DNA of 64,000 bases from positions 6,696,001 to 6,760,000 of the forward strand of contig NZ_CP023691.1 of NCBI RefSeq assembly GCF_008704855.1, given 5' to 3'. This stretch comes from Streptomyces platensis (GTDB taxonomy: Bacteria > Actinomycetota > Actinomycetes > Streptomycetales > Streptomycetaceae). Shown here piece by piece: positions 16,301 through 24,579 of the stretch. Under the pieces are notes generated by a model. That model did not search any database and had not been told where the DNA came from. It saw only the letters and a program-made list of their open reading frames with translations. Each line of letters begins with the position of its first letter. Position 1 is the first letter of the stretch. A program made the position numbers and the translations under genes.

Positions 16301-17683
16301 TCAGGCCCCGGCGGCCCGTACGGCTCCGGCCGCCTTGCGGGCCGCCACCAGGACGGGGTCCCAGACCGGGGAGAACGGCGGGGCGTAGCCGAGGTCGAGG
16401 GCGGTCATCCGCTCCACCGTCATACCGGCCGTGAGCGCGACCGCCGCGATGTCCACCCGCTTGCCGGCGCCCTCGCGGCCGACGATCTGCACCCCCAGCA
16501 ACCGGCCCGTCCGGCGCTCGGCGAGCATCTTGACGTGCATCGGGCGGGCGCCGGGGTAGTAGCCGGCGCGGTTGGTGGCCTCGACGGTCGCCGTGACGAA
16601 ACGCAGTCCGGCGGCCAGCGCCTCCCGCTCCAGCAGCCCCGTCCGGGCGATCTCCAGATCGCAGACCTTGCTGACGGCCGTGCCGACGACACCGGGGAAG
16701 GTGGCATAGCCGCCGCCCACATTGGCTCCGATGACCTGCCCGTGCTTGTTGGCGTGGGTGCCCAGCGCGATATGGCGGGTGCGCCCGGAGACCAGGTCCA
16801 GCACCTCCACACAGTCGCCGCCCGCCCAGATGTGGTCCTGGCCGCGGACCCGCATCGCGAGATCGGTGAGCAGCCCGCCGGACTCGCCCAGCGGCAGTCC
16901 GGCCGCGGCGGCGAGCGTGGTCTCGGGGCGGACGCCCAGGCCCAGCACGACCACATCCGCCGGGTACTCGCCGTCCTCGGTGGTGACCGCGCGGGCCCGT
17001 CCGGCCGTATCCGTCAGCACACCCGTGACGGTCGTCCCGCACACCGTCTCGATGCCCATCCCGCACATCGCCTCATGGACGAGCGCGCCCATGTCCGGGT
17101 CCAGGGTGGACATCGGCTGGGCGCTCTGCTCCAGGACGGTGACCTCATAGCCGCGACGGATCAGCGCCTCGGCCATCTCCACGCCGATGTAGCCCGCACC
17201 CACGACGACCGCCCGGCGGCCGGACGACGCGTCGAGGGTGTCCAGCAGGGCCTGGCCGTCGTCGAGGGTCTGCACACCGTGCACCCCCGGCGCGTCGATC
17301 CCCGGCAGACCGGGGCGGCGCGGCCGCGCGCCGGTCGCCAGCACCAGCTTGTCGAAGCCGGTCCATGACTCCCGGCCGCCGTTGTCCAGCTCCCGGGTAC
17401 GCACCCGGCCGCGGTCCAGGTCGAGTTCGGTGACCTCGGTACGCATCCGCAGATCGATGTCCCGGGCGCGGTGCTCCTCGGCCGTACGGGCGATCAGCGC
17501 GTCCGGGCCGTCGACGTCGCCGCCCACCCAGTACGGGATGCCGCAGGCGGAGTACGAGGTGAAGTGGCCGCGCTCGAAGGCGGTGATCGCCAGCTCGTCG
17601 GGCTTGCGCAGCCGGCGTGCCTGCGATGCCGCGGCCATCCCCGCCGCATCGCCCCCGACGACCACCAGCCGCTCCGTCGCCAT
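16301..17683 (-). CDS. CoA-disulfide-reductase-like FAD/NAD(P)H oxidoreductase
   Basis: A 460-residue flavoprotein of the class III pyridine nucleotide-disulfide reductase family (CoA-disulfide reductases, NADH oxidases/peroxidases). It has an N-terminal FAD motif (VVVGGDAAGMAAA), the single redox-active Cys in SYSACGIPYWVGG, an NAD-binding motif (AVVVGAGYIGVEMAEAL), the second FAD motif ending IWAGGDCVE, and a C-terminal dimerisation domain (GYYPGARPMHVKML). It probably keeps low-molecular-weight thiols reduced or removes oxygen or peroxide; the exact substrate cannot be read from sequence. It is followed downstream by the unknown Cys/His-repeat gene, in convergent orientation. Confidence 0.9.
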   Translation of the reverse strand: MATERLVVVGGDAAGMAAASQARRLRKPDELAITAFERGHFTSYSACGIPYWVGGDVDGPDALIARTAEEHRARDIDLRMRTEVTELDLDRGRVRTRELDNGGRESWTGFDKLVLATGARPRRPGLPGIDAPGVHGVQTLDDGQALLDTLDASSGRRAVVVGAGYIGVEMAEALIRRGYEVTVLEQSAQPMSTLDPDMGALVHEAMCGMGIETVCGTTVTGVLTDTAGRARAVTTEDGEYPADVVVLGLGVRPETTLAAAAGLPLGESGGLLTDLAMRVRGQDHIWAGGDCVEVLDLVSGRTRHIALGTHANKHGQVIGANVGGGYATFPGVVGTAVSKVCDLEIARTGLLEREALAAGLRFVTATVEATNRAGYYPGARPMHVKMLAERRTGRLLGVQIVGREGAGKRVDIAAVALTAGMTVERMTALDLGYAPPFSPVWDPVLVAARKAAGAVRAAGA

Positions 17684-17884
17684 GCCGGGTGCCCCTTCGC
17701 CGTGTGGTGTTCTGTGGTGTGGGTGCTGCGTCGTGTGAGTGCGGTGCCGTGTGGGGCGCCGCAGGCTCCGTGTCCTGGAGGTGCCTGCCCGGTTCGCTAC
17801 GTTACGGCCCGCTCGGTGTCCGCGGGGGCCGGCCGGGCCCGCGCCGCGCGGCGGACCGGTCGTCCGGCCCGCCGGGGCGGAGGC

Positions 17885-19081
17885 TCAGCGCTCCAGGACC
17901 AGTGCGAGCCCCTGGCCCACGCCGATGCACAGTGCGGCGAGCCCGGTACCCGAGCCCAGGGCGGCGAGTTGGTGGGCGACCGAGCCCGCCAGACGGGCGC
18001 CGGACGCGCCCAGCGGGTGGCCGATGGCGATCGCGCCGCCGCGCGGGTTCACCACCGCGGGGTCCAGCTCCGGCCACTGCCCGATACAGCCCAACGCCTG
18101 GGCCGCGAACGCCTCGTTGAGCTCGAAGGTGGCCACGTCGTCGAAGCCGCGCCCGGACCGCTCCAGCGCACGCCGTACCGCCTCCACCGGGCCCAGGCCG
18201 AACAGCTGCGGCTCGACGCCGGTCACCGCGCTCGCGCGGATACGGGCCAGCGGCTCCCGCCCCGTGGCCCGCAGCCCCTCCTCGTCGACCAGCAGCAGCG
18301 CGGCCGCACCGTCGTTGAGCGGCGAGGAGTTCCCGGCGGTGACCGTGCCGCCGGCCGGACGGAACACCGGCTTCAGCTTGGACAGCGACGTCAGGGAGGA
18401 CGCCTCCCGGATCGCCTCGTCGCGCACCAGGTCCACATCCGGCAGCGGCACTACCTCGGCGTCGTAGGCACCCTCCTGCCAGGCGCGCACCGCCTTCTGG
18501 TGGCTGGCCAGCGCGAACACGTCCTGCTGTTCGCGGGTGATGCCGTGCTGGTCGGCGATCAGCTCGGCGCCCTCGCCCAGCGCGACCGTCCACTCCGGCT
18601 GCATCCGCGGATTGACCATCCGCCAGCCCAGCGTCGAGGAGAACATCTCCTGATGGCCCGCCGGGTAGGCGCGTTCGGGCTTGCGCAGCACATAGGGCGC
18701 CCGGCTCATCGACTCCACACCGCCCGCCACCGCGATATGCGCATCGCCGTGCGCGATGGCGCGGGCCGCCTGGATGACCGCCTCCAGGCCCGACCCGCAC
18801 AGCCGGTTCACGGTCACGCCGGGGACGGTCACCGGCAGCCCGGCCAGCAGCACCGCCATCCGCGCCACATTGCGGTTGTCCTCGCCCGCGCCGTTCGCAT
18901 CGCCGAAGCAGACGTCGTCGATCCGCGCCGGATCGAGGTCCGGAGTGCGGTCCACCAGGGCCTTGAGCACATGGGCGGCGAGGTCGTCGGGCCGTACCCC
19001 GGCCAGCGCGCCGCCGTACTTGCCGCCGGGGGTCCGTACGGCATCGACGATGTAGACATCCCGTACGCGTGGGTCGGTCAT
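17885..19081 (-). CDS. Thiolase family acetyl-CoA acyltransferase
   Basis: A 398-residue thiolase, a second copy in this window beside fadA. The nucleophile is in NRLCGSGLEAV, with NEAFAAQ, GGAIAIGHPLGASGAR and ALCIGVGQG completing the active site. The NEAFAAQALGC and VNPRGGAIAIGHPLGASGAR blocks resemble 3-oxoadipyl-CoA thiolases, but it stands alone without other catabolic genes, so beta-oxidation or acetoacetyl-CoA chemistry is equally possible. The start at 19081 (MTDPRVRDVYIVDAVRTP) is chosen by family alignment, with a GAGGAC about ten bases upstream. Confidence 0.9.
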   Translation of the reverse strand: MTDPRVRDVYIVDAVRTPGGKYGGALAGVRPDDLAAHVLKALVDRTPDLDPARIDDVCFGDANGAGEDNRNVARMAVLLAGLPVTVPGVTVNRLCGSGLEAVIQAARAIAHGDAHIAVAGGVESMSRAPYVLRKPERAYPAGHQEMFSSTLGWRMVNPRMQPEWTVALGEGAELIADQHGITREQQDVFALASHQKAVRAWQEGAYDAEVVPLPDVDLVRDEAIREASSLTSLSKLKPVFRPAGGTVTAGNSSPLNDGAAALLLVDEEGLRATGREPLARIRASAVTGVEPQLFGLGPVEAVRRALERSGRGFDDVATFELNEAFAAQALGCIGQWPELDPAVVNPRGGAIAIGHPLGASGARLAGSVAHQLAALGSGTGLAALCIGVGQGLALVLER

Positions 19082-19173
19082 CAGGCGCTGTCCTCGCTGT
19101 CCCGGCTCGGCATCGGTGCGGCGGTACGAAGATCGCCCGCCGACCACGAGTCTTTGCCCGTCGCCGCCCGCTG

Positions 19174-19500
19174 TCAACGGGGCTCCCGGTCACCTTCCGC
19201 CGCCGTCCCGGACCCCTCGGCCGGCGCGGCGGCTCCGGGCGCGTCCGCCGCCCGTCCGCCGGCTGCGGGGCGGGCCCGCCGGCCGTCCGCCGCCGGCGCC
19301 GCGTCCCAGGCAGCCGGTCGCGGACCAGCCGCCACAGCGCGTACACCAGGCCCGCGGCCACCGCGAAGGGCAGCACCGCGCCGACCGCCACCAGCACCCA
19401 CCGCACGGCCGTCAGAAAGGCGTGCCAGCCGACAGCGCGTCCCCGAACGACGTCGGCCGGTCGTCGCCCGCACCGCTTCCCGCATGACGTCCCCCTTGAA
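19174..19500 (-). pseudogene. DUF4349-like C-terminal remnant with frameshifts
   Basis: Three successive pieces of one protein appear in three different minus-strand frames. The first, near 19480-19440, reads AGSGAGDDRPTSFGDALS. The second, about 19440-19300, reads VGWHAFLTAVRWVLVAVG then a hydrophobic helix and YALWRLVRDRLPGTRRRR. The third ends in GAAAPAEGSGTAAEGDREP and a stop at 19174. The middle part matches the C-terminal membrane helix and basic tail of DUF4349 proteins. The N-terminal domain is absent. Either the gene has decayed or the assembly has indel errors here. Confidence 0.5.
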
Positions 19501-19608
19501 GTGGCGTGCCGTTGTTGGCCCTTCGACGGGCCGCGGCCCACCGGGGTTGCCGTCCGCGGATCGCGATCCGGTCGCGGTCGTGTCGGTGGGCTCTGAGAGA
19601 GTGGAGGC

Positions 19609-21069
19609 ATGAGCGCAGCGCACACCCGTACGGGCCGCGAGCCCGGTCATGCCGTCGTCATCGGTGGAGGCATCTCCGGGCTGGCGGCCGCGCACCGTTT
19701 GCTCGAAGGCGGCGCCCGGGTGACCGTCCTGGAGGCGTCCGGCCGGCTCGGCGGGAAGCTGCGCGCCGGTGCGATCGCGGGCGTCCCGGTCGATCTCGGC
19801 GCCGAATCGATGCTGGCCAGGCGCCCGGAGGCGGTGGACCTCGCGCGCGAGGTCGGGCTCGGCGACCGTCTTCAGCCGCCCGCCACGGCCAGCGCGTCGC
19901 TGTGGACCCGCGGTGCGCTGCGCCCGATGCCCAAGGGGCATGTCATGGGCGTCCCCGGCGATCTCGGTCTGCTCGCCGCCTCCGGGGTGATCTCGCCGGA
20001 GGGGATGGCGCGGATCGCCGAGGACGAGACGCTGGCGCGGACCGAGGCCGGCGAGGATGTCGCGGTCGGCGCGTATGTGGCCGCCCGGCTCGGCCGGGAG
20101 GTCGTCGACCGGCTCGTCGAGCCGCTGCTCGGCGGTGTCTACGCGGGCGACGCCTACCGCATCTCGATGCGCGCCGCCGTCCCGCAGCTCTTCGAGGCCG
20201 CCCGTTCGCAGCGCTCCCTGATCGAGGGCGTACGGGGCATCCAGGCGCGCGCCGCCGCCACCGCACCTCCGGGCGGGCCGGACCGGACCCCACCGGTCTT
20301 CATGGGCATCGACGGCGGGATCGGGACGCTGCCGTCCGCCGTCGCCGAGGCCGTCCGCCGGGCCGGCGGCGAGATCCACCTCGGGACCCCCGTCCAGGAC
20401 CTCCACTGGTCCGGGGGCGACGGCTGGTCCATCCGCCTGGGCGACCGGACGATCACGGCCGACGCGGTCGTCATGGCCACGCCCGCGGGCGCCGCGGCGG
20501 GCCTGCTGCGCACCGAGTGCCCCGACGCGGCCGCCGCGCTGGACACCGTCGACTACGCCTCGATGGCGCTGGTCACCATGGCCTTCCGCCGCGCCGACCT
20601 GGACCGGGTGCCCGGCGGCAGCGGCTTCCTCGTACCGCCCGTCGACGGCCACCGCATCAAGGCCTCGACCTTCGCCAGCCACAAATGGGGCTGGATCGGC
20701 GCCGCCGACCCCGACCTCTTCGTGCTGCGCACCTCCCTCGGCAGGTACCAGGACACCGCCGACCTCCAGCGCGACGACTCCGAACTGGTCGGTCTCTCGC
20801 TCGCCGACCTCGGCGCGGCGGTCGGCCTGACCGCCCGCCCGGTGGCGAGCACGGTCACCCGGTGGGAGGGCGGACTGCCCCAGTACGCCGTCGGCCATCT
20901 GGAGCGGGTCGCCGGGATCCGCGCGGCCCTCGCCCGGATGCCGGGTGCGCTGCGGGTGTGCGGCGCGGTCTACGACGGCGTCGGCATCCCGGCCTGCATC
21001 GGCTCGGCGCGCCGCGCCGCGGACGAGCTGCTCGGCACCCTGACGCCGGACGCCGTCCCCGCCGAGTGA
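19609..21069 (+). CDS. cgoX: Coproporphyrinogen III oxidase (HemY/protoporphyrinogen oxidase type)
   Basis: A 486-residue FAD enzyme of the monoderm HemY type. In actinobacteria it oxidises coproporphyrinogen III to coproporphyrin III, using oxygen. The N-terminal dinucleotide motif is VVIGGGISGLAAAHRLLEGG with a following VLEASGRLGGKLR, and the family segments LLGGVYAGDAYRISMRA and the C-terminal second FAD motif (GVGIPACIGSAR) are present. The ATG at 19609 is preceded by GTGGAGG. It is followed within 11 bases by chdC, which uses the product after iron insertion. Older annotations name this gene hemG or hemY. Confidence 0.94.
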   Translation: MSAAHTRTGREPGHAVVIGGGISGLAAAHRLLEGGARVTVLEASGRLGGKLRAGAIAGVPVDLGAESMLARRPEAVDLAREVGLGDRLQPPATASASLWTRGALRPMPKGHVMGVPGDLGLLAASGVISPEGMARIAEDETLARTEAGEDVAVGAYVAARLGREVVDRLVEPLLGGVYAGDAYRISMRAAVPQLFEAARSQRSLIEGVRGIQARAAATAPPGGPDRTPPVFMGIDGGIGTLPSAVAEAVRRAGGEIHLGTPVQDLHWSGGDGWSIRLGDRTITADAVVMATPAGAAAGLLRTECPDAAAALDTVDYASMALVTMAFRRADLDRVPGGSGFLVPPVDGHRIKASTFASHKWGWIGAADPDLFVLRTSLGRYQDTADLQRDDSELVGLSLADLGAAVGLTARPVASTVTRWEGGLPQYAVGHLERVAGIRAALARMPGALRVCGAVYDGVGIPACIGSARRAADELLGTLTPDAVPAE

Positions 21070-21080
21070 GAATGGACCAC

Positions 21081-21833
21081 ATGACAGACGCTTCCACTCC
21101 CGCTTCCGCGCCGCAGACCCCCGCGGCGCCCGAGAAGGTGCCGCACGCCGGCAAGAAGGCCAAGGACCTCAACGAGGTCATCCGCTACACCCTCTGGTCC
21201 GTGTTCAAGCTGCGCGACGTCCTCCCGGAGGACCGCAGCGGCTACGCCGACGAGGTCGAGGAGCTGTTCGCGCAGCTCGCGGCCAAGGACGTGGTGGTGC
21301 GCGGCACCTACGACGTGTCCGGTCTGCGGGCCGACGCGGACCTGATGATCTGGTGGCACTCGGAGAGCTCGGACGCCCTCCAGGAGGCGTACAACCTCTT
21401 CCGCCGGACCCGTCTGGGCCGTGCGCTGGAGCCGGTGTGGTCGAACATGGCGCTGCACCGCCCCGCCGAGTTCAACAAGTCGCACATCCCGGCCTTCCTC
21501 GCCGACGAGCAGCCGCGCGCCTATGTGAGCGTCTACCCCTTCGTGCGCTCCTACGAGTGGTACCTCCTCCCCGACGAGGACCGCCGCCGGATGCTGGCCG
21601 ACCACGGCAAGATGGCCCGCGGCTTCCCGGACGTGCGCGCCAACACCGTGCCGTCCTTCTCGCTCGGCGACTACGAGTGGGTGCTGGCCTTCGAGGCCGA
21701 TGAGCTCTACCGCATCGTCGACCTGATGCGTCATCTGCGCGGCTCCGAGGCGCGGATGCACGTCCGCGAGGAGATCCCGTTCTACACGGGGCGGCGCAAG
21801 CCGGTCGCCGAGCTGGTCGCGGGTCTGGCGTAA
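21081..21833 (+). CDS. chdC: Coproheme decarboxylase (HemQ/chlorite-dismutase-like)
   Basis: A 250-residue enzyme that decarboxylates two propionates of Fe-coproporphyrin III with H2O2 to make haem b, the last step of the coproporphyrin-dependent pathway. The chlorite-dismutase-like fold is seen in LMIWWHSESSDALQEAY and YVSVYPFVRSYEWYLLP, where Tyr148 or Tyr152 is the candidate radical Tyr, and ADHGKMARGF, whose His175 is placed to be the haem ligand. The actinobacterial N-terminal extension (to about residue 30) is present. An ATG nine bases upstream (21072) is an alternative start. It is coupled to cgoX. Confidence 0.95.
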   Translation: MTDASTPASAPQTPAAPEKVPHAGKKAKDLNEVIRYTLWSVFKLRDVLPEDRSGYADEVEELFAQLAAKDVVVRGTYDVSGLRADADLMIWWHSESSDALQEAYNLFRRTRLGRALEPVWSNMALHRPAEFNKSHIPAFLADEQPRAYVSVYPFVRSYEWYLLPDEDRRRMLADHGKMARGFPDVRANTVPSFSLGDYEWVLAFEADELYRIVDLMRHLRGSEARMHVREEIPFYTGRRKPVAELVAGLA

Positions 21834-21886
21834 CCGGACGCGCGGGTCCGGCCGGGCGCAGCCGGCCCAGGTCCCCGGACACCGCA

Positions 21887-21918
21887 CCGCGGGCCGCCCC
21901 CTCAGGGACGGCCCGCGG
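21887..21918. terminator. Bidirectional hairpin between chdC and the peptidase gene
   Basis: 10-bp inverted repeat CCGCGGGCCG / CGGCCCGCGG with a 12-base loop between two convergent genes. Confidence 0.6.
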
Positions 21919-21934
21919 CGCTGTGCGGGGGCGG

Positions 21935-23623
21935 CTACTTCCCGGGCAGGGCGTGCTGGGCCCGGGTCGCCTGCTGGCCCGGCAGCGGCTCCGCGCGCGG
22001 GGCGCAGTAGACCTTGTGCGCCGGGATCCTCCCGTGCAGCAGATACGCCTCGGCGTACCTGTTCACACAGGCGTTGTCGTTGAACGCGACGCCGTGGGTG
22101 CCCGCGCCGTTCTCGGTGACCAGCGAGGAGCCGGGCAGCCGGCGCTGGAGCTCCAGCGCCCCCCGGTACGGCGTCGCCGCGTCCCGCTCGGCCGCCAGCA
22201 GCAGCACCGGCGGCAGCGCACCGGGCTCCGTATGGACATCGAGCGGACCACGCCGCCCATGGAGCGCTTCATCGACCTGGGTCCTGGCCACATGCCCGGC
22301 GACATCGGCCAGGTCCCGCCCGGCGGCGGGATGGTCCGCGCGGCGCACCGCGTCATCGAGCTCGGCCGCGGCCGACGCCGGCCGGTCGGGCCAGTAGGCG
22401 CACGGCAGATTCATCCAGGCGTTGTCCCAGGTCTCGAACGGGGCGATCCGGGCGATCTCCGTGTTGTCCCGGTTCCAGGTCCGCCAGTCGTGCGGCCAGG
22501 GCGCGTCATTGCACTCCACGGCCGTGTAGACGGCGTTGCTGTTCTCGTCGGCGGCGACGCCGGTGTCCCGGGGCAGGGCCTGGGCGATCAGCGGCTTGGG
22601 GTTGCCGTGCAGGTACCCCGCGAGCGCCTCGGCGCGCATCGGCCAGAAGGCGTCGTTGTAGCCGGTCTTCAGGAACGCCGACTGGAGCTGGCCGGGGCCG
22701 ATCTTCCCGTTGAGCGGTGTGCGGCGCAGCTTGCCCGCGGCCTTGTTGTAGGCCTGCTGCACCGCCTTCTTGGTGGTGCCCAGGTGGTACCGGTCGTTGT
22801 GCCGGGCGACCCAGCCCAGCCAGTCGCCCCAGCGGCGCTCGAAGGCGATGTCCTGGTCGAGGTTGTTCCGGTACCAGATCTTGTGGGGCGCGGGATTGAC
22901 CACACTGTCGAAGATCATCCGCCGTACGTGGCCGGGGAACAGCGTCGCGTAGACCGCACCGAAGTACGTCCCGTACGAGGCGCCCATGAACGTCAGCTTC
23001 TTCTCGCCGAGCGCGGCCCGCAGCATGTCCAGGTCGCGGGCGTTGTTGACGGAGTTGTAGTACGGCAGGTCCGCGCCGGCCCGGCGGACACAGCCGCGGG
23101 CGTACGCCCTGGCCTCCGCCCGCTTCCGGCTCTTGAAGGCGGCATCGGGGTGCATCCGGCTGTCGGTGGGCGCCTTGGCGAACTCCTTGGGGTTCTGGCA
23201 CGACAGCGGCGCGGAGCGGCCCACACCCCGTGGCGCGTAGCCCACGAAGTCATAGGCACGGGCCACCTTGCGCCACTTGGGCAGCGCCCCGTAGAGCGGG
23301 AACTCCATGCTGGACGCGCCGGGGCCGCCGGGGTTGAAGACCAGCGCGCCCTGCCGTTCGCCGCGCGCCGTGGCGCGGATCCGGCTGACGGTGAGGTGGA
23401 TCTTCTTGCCGTCGGGGCGCGCGTAGTCGAGAGGAACGGTGAGTCGGCCGCACTCGACGGTCGACGGCAGATGCTCCACCGCGGCGCAGCGGCCGAATTC
23501 GATGCGGTGCGGAGCGGGTGCGGGTGGCGCGGCGGCGGCCCCCGTGGCGCCGCCTGCCGGGGCAGTGGCGAGGGCGGTCACCAGCAGCGACCCGATGGTG
23601 CCGTACAACGCAAGTGCTCTCAC
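21935..23623 (-). CDS. Secreted alpha/beta-hydrolase, TAP-type (tripeptidyl aminopeptidase-like) peptidase
   Basis: A 562-residue exported serine hydrolase. A Sec signal peptide (MRALALYGTIGSLLVTALA) is followed by the TAP layout: GALVFNPGGPGASS oxyanion region, the nucleophile in FMGASYGTYFG (Ser of GASYG), the Asp in ERDAATPY and the His in GAGTHGVA. Relatives release N-terminal tripeptides or act as esterases. The GTG at 23623 has AAGGGA six bases ahead and puts the signal peptide in register; a TTG nine codons upstream is less likely. About 40 residues (starting AELDDAVRRADHPAAG) between CAYWPDRPAS and LDVHTEPGALPP look like an insertion compared with the family pattern I know. Confidence 0.88.
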   Translation of the reverse strand: MRALALYGTIGSLLVTALATAPAGGATGAAAAPPAPAPHRIEFGRCAAVEHLPSTVECGRLTVPLDYARPDGKKIHLTVSRIRATARGERQGALVFNPGGPGASSMEFPLYGALPKWRKVARAYDFVGYAPRGVGRSAPLSCQNPKEFAKAPTDSRMHPDAAFKSRKRAEARAYARGCVRRAGADLPYYNSVNNARDLDMLRAALGEKKLTFMGASYGTYFGAVYATLFPGHVRRMIFDSVVNPAPHKIWYRNNLDQDIAFERRWGDWLGWVARHNDRYHLGTTKKAVQQAYNKAAGKLRRTPLNGKIGPGQLQSAFLKTGYNDAFWPMRAEALAGYLHGNPKPLIAQALPRDTGVAADENSNAVYTAVECNDAPWPHDWRTWNRDNTEIARIAPFETWDNAWMNLPCAYWPDRPASAAAELDDAVRRADHPAAGRDLADVAGHVARTQVDEALHGRRGPLDVHTEPGALPPVLLLAAERDAATPYRGALELQRRLPGSSLVTENGAGTHGVAFNDNACVNRYAEAYLLHGRIPAHKVYCAPRAEPLPGQQATRAQHALPGK

Positions 23624-23707
23624 TGGCCGTCCCTTCGTGTGTGCATACAAAAGGGATAGTTGGGGCGGCGATTGTCGTTGTAAAGCACCTGGTGCCGGTG
23701 TCGGAGG

Positions 23708-24505
23708 CTATGCCCCGGAAGAGTGGAGCGCGGCGCGCAAGGCGGGATCGGTGAGGGCGGCGGGGCCTCGTAGGGCAAGAGTGACGAGGGAGGCGGGCGT
23801 GGCAGGGGCGGCGGGGGAGTGGCCCACGCCGGGCAGTTGCCGCTCGCCGGCGGTGGTGGCCCAGTCGCTGTACGGGTGGAGCTCGAAGCGGGCCACGGCC
23901 CAGGTCCCGAGGGTGAGGACCAGCGGCAGCGAGAACCAGGCCAGCAGCAGCCCGGTGTCCGTGCCGGCCGGTGCCATCCAGTAGGACGCGGCGGCGGACA
24001 GCAGCACCAGCAGAGCGGCGCCCTGCACCAGGCGGACGGCGCTGCCGACGCCCGGACGGACCGCGGCCGGCACCGCCAGCCCGTCGGTCACCAGCCGGTC
24101 GGCCACCTGCCGCACCGCGTCGTCGCCGACCAGGGCGTCCCGTATCGCCGGTATGCGGCGCTGCCCGTCGGGGCCGATCGCGGTGAGGGCGGCGCGCTCG
24201 ACGGGGTCCTTGCCGACCGGGTCGACGACGGTGGCCCAGCCGGTGTCGGCGAGCAGCAGCCGCCGCTGCTGGGCCATCAGCACCAGCACCACGTCGGCGA
24301 GCCGGTGCGGGCCGCCCGCCAGGTAGGCCATTTCGTACAGGGTCAGGCCGGGGCCGCGGCGCGCGGCGGCCTCCGGGACGGTCTCGGGAGCCGACCGCGG
24401 GGCCGGCCCGGGGGTGGCGCGGGCCGCGGCGACCGCCGCACGGCAGAGCAGCGCACAGGACAGCACCGCCGCCGAACAGGCGACGAGGAAGAAGAGCAGC
24501 CACAT
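23708..24505 (-). CDS. TIGR04222 domain membrane protein without Cys tail
   Basis: A 265-residue membrane protein, last in the DUF692 operon. An N-terminal helix (LLFFLVACSAAVLSCALLC) leads to a TIGR04222-type domain beginning LTLYEMAYLAGGPHRLADVV and running through RRLLLADTGWATVV. Two more hydrophobic segments follow (VQGAALLVLLSAAASYW and LAWFSLPLVLTLGTWAVA). It shares the MAxLAGGP signature with the preceding gene but ends in an ordinary tail without the Gly/Cys repeat. Function is unknown. The ATG at 24505 lies 74 bases after the preceding gene, so it is probably co-transcribed. Confidence 0.75.
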   Translation of the reverse strand: MWLLFFLVACSAAVLSCALLCRAAVAAARATPGPAPRSAPETVPEAAARRGPGLTLYEMAYLAGGPHRLADVVLVLMAQQRRLLLADTGWATVVDPVGKDPVERAALTAIGPDGQRRIPAIRDALVGDDAVRQVADRLVTDGLAVPAAVRPGVGSAVRLVQGAALLVLLSAAASYWMAPAGTDTGLLLAWFSLPLVLTLGTWAVARFELHPYSDWATTAGERQLPGVGHSPAAPATPASLVTLALRGPAALTDPALRAALHSSGA

Positions 24506-24579
24506 GTCGGAGTTTTTATGCGAGGTGCCGCAACGACCGCCACAAGGTTTCTCAGCATGCGGGCAGGTGTCCGCCGGGT

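Noticed and set aside
19506..21833. Apparent 775-residue protein ending in the coproheme decarboxylase
   Set aside because: The upstream 500 residues are an Arg/Ala-rich out-of-frame reading of cgoX. Only the part from 21081 matches the enzyme family.
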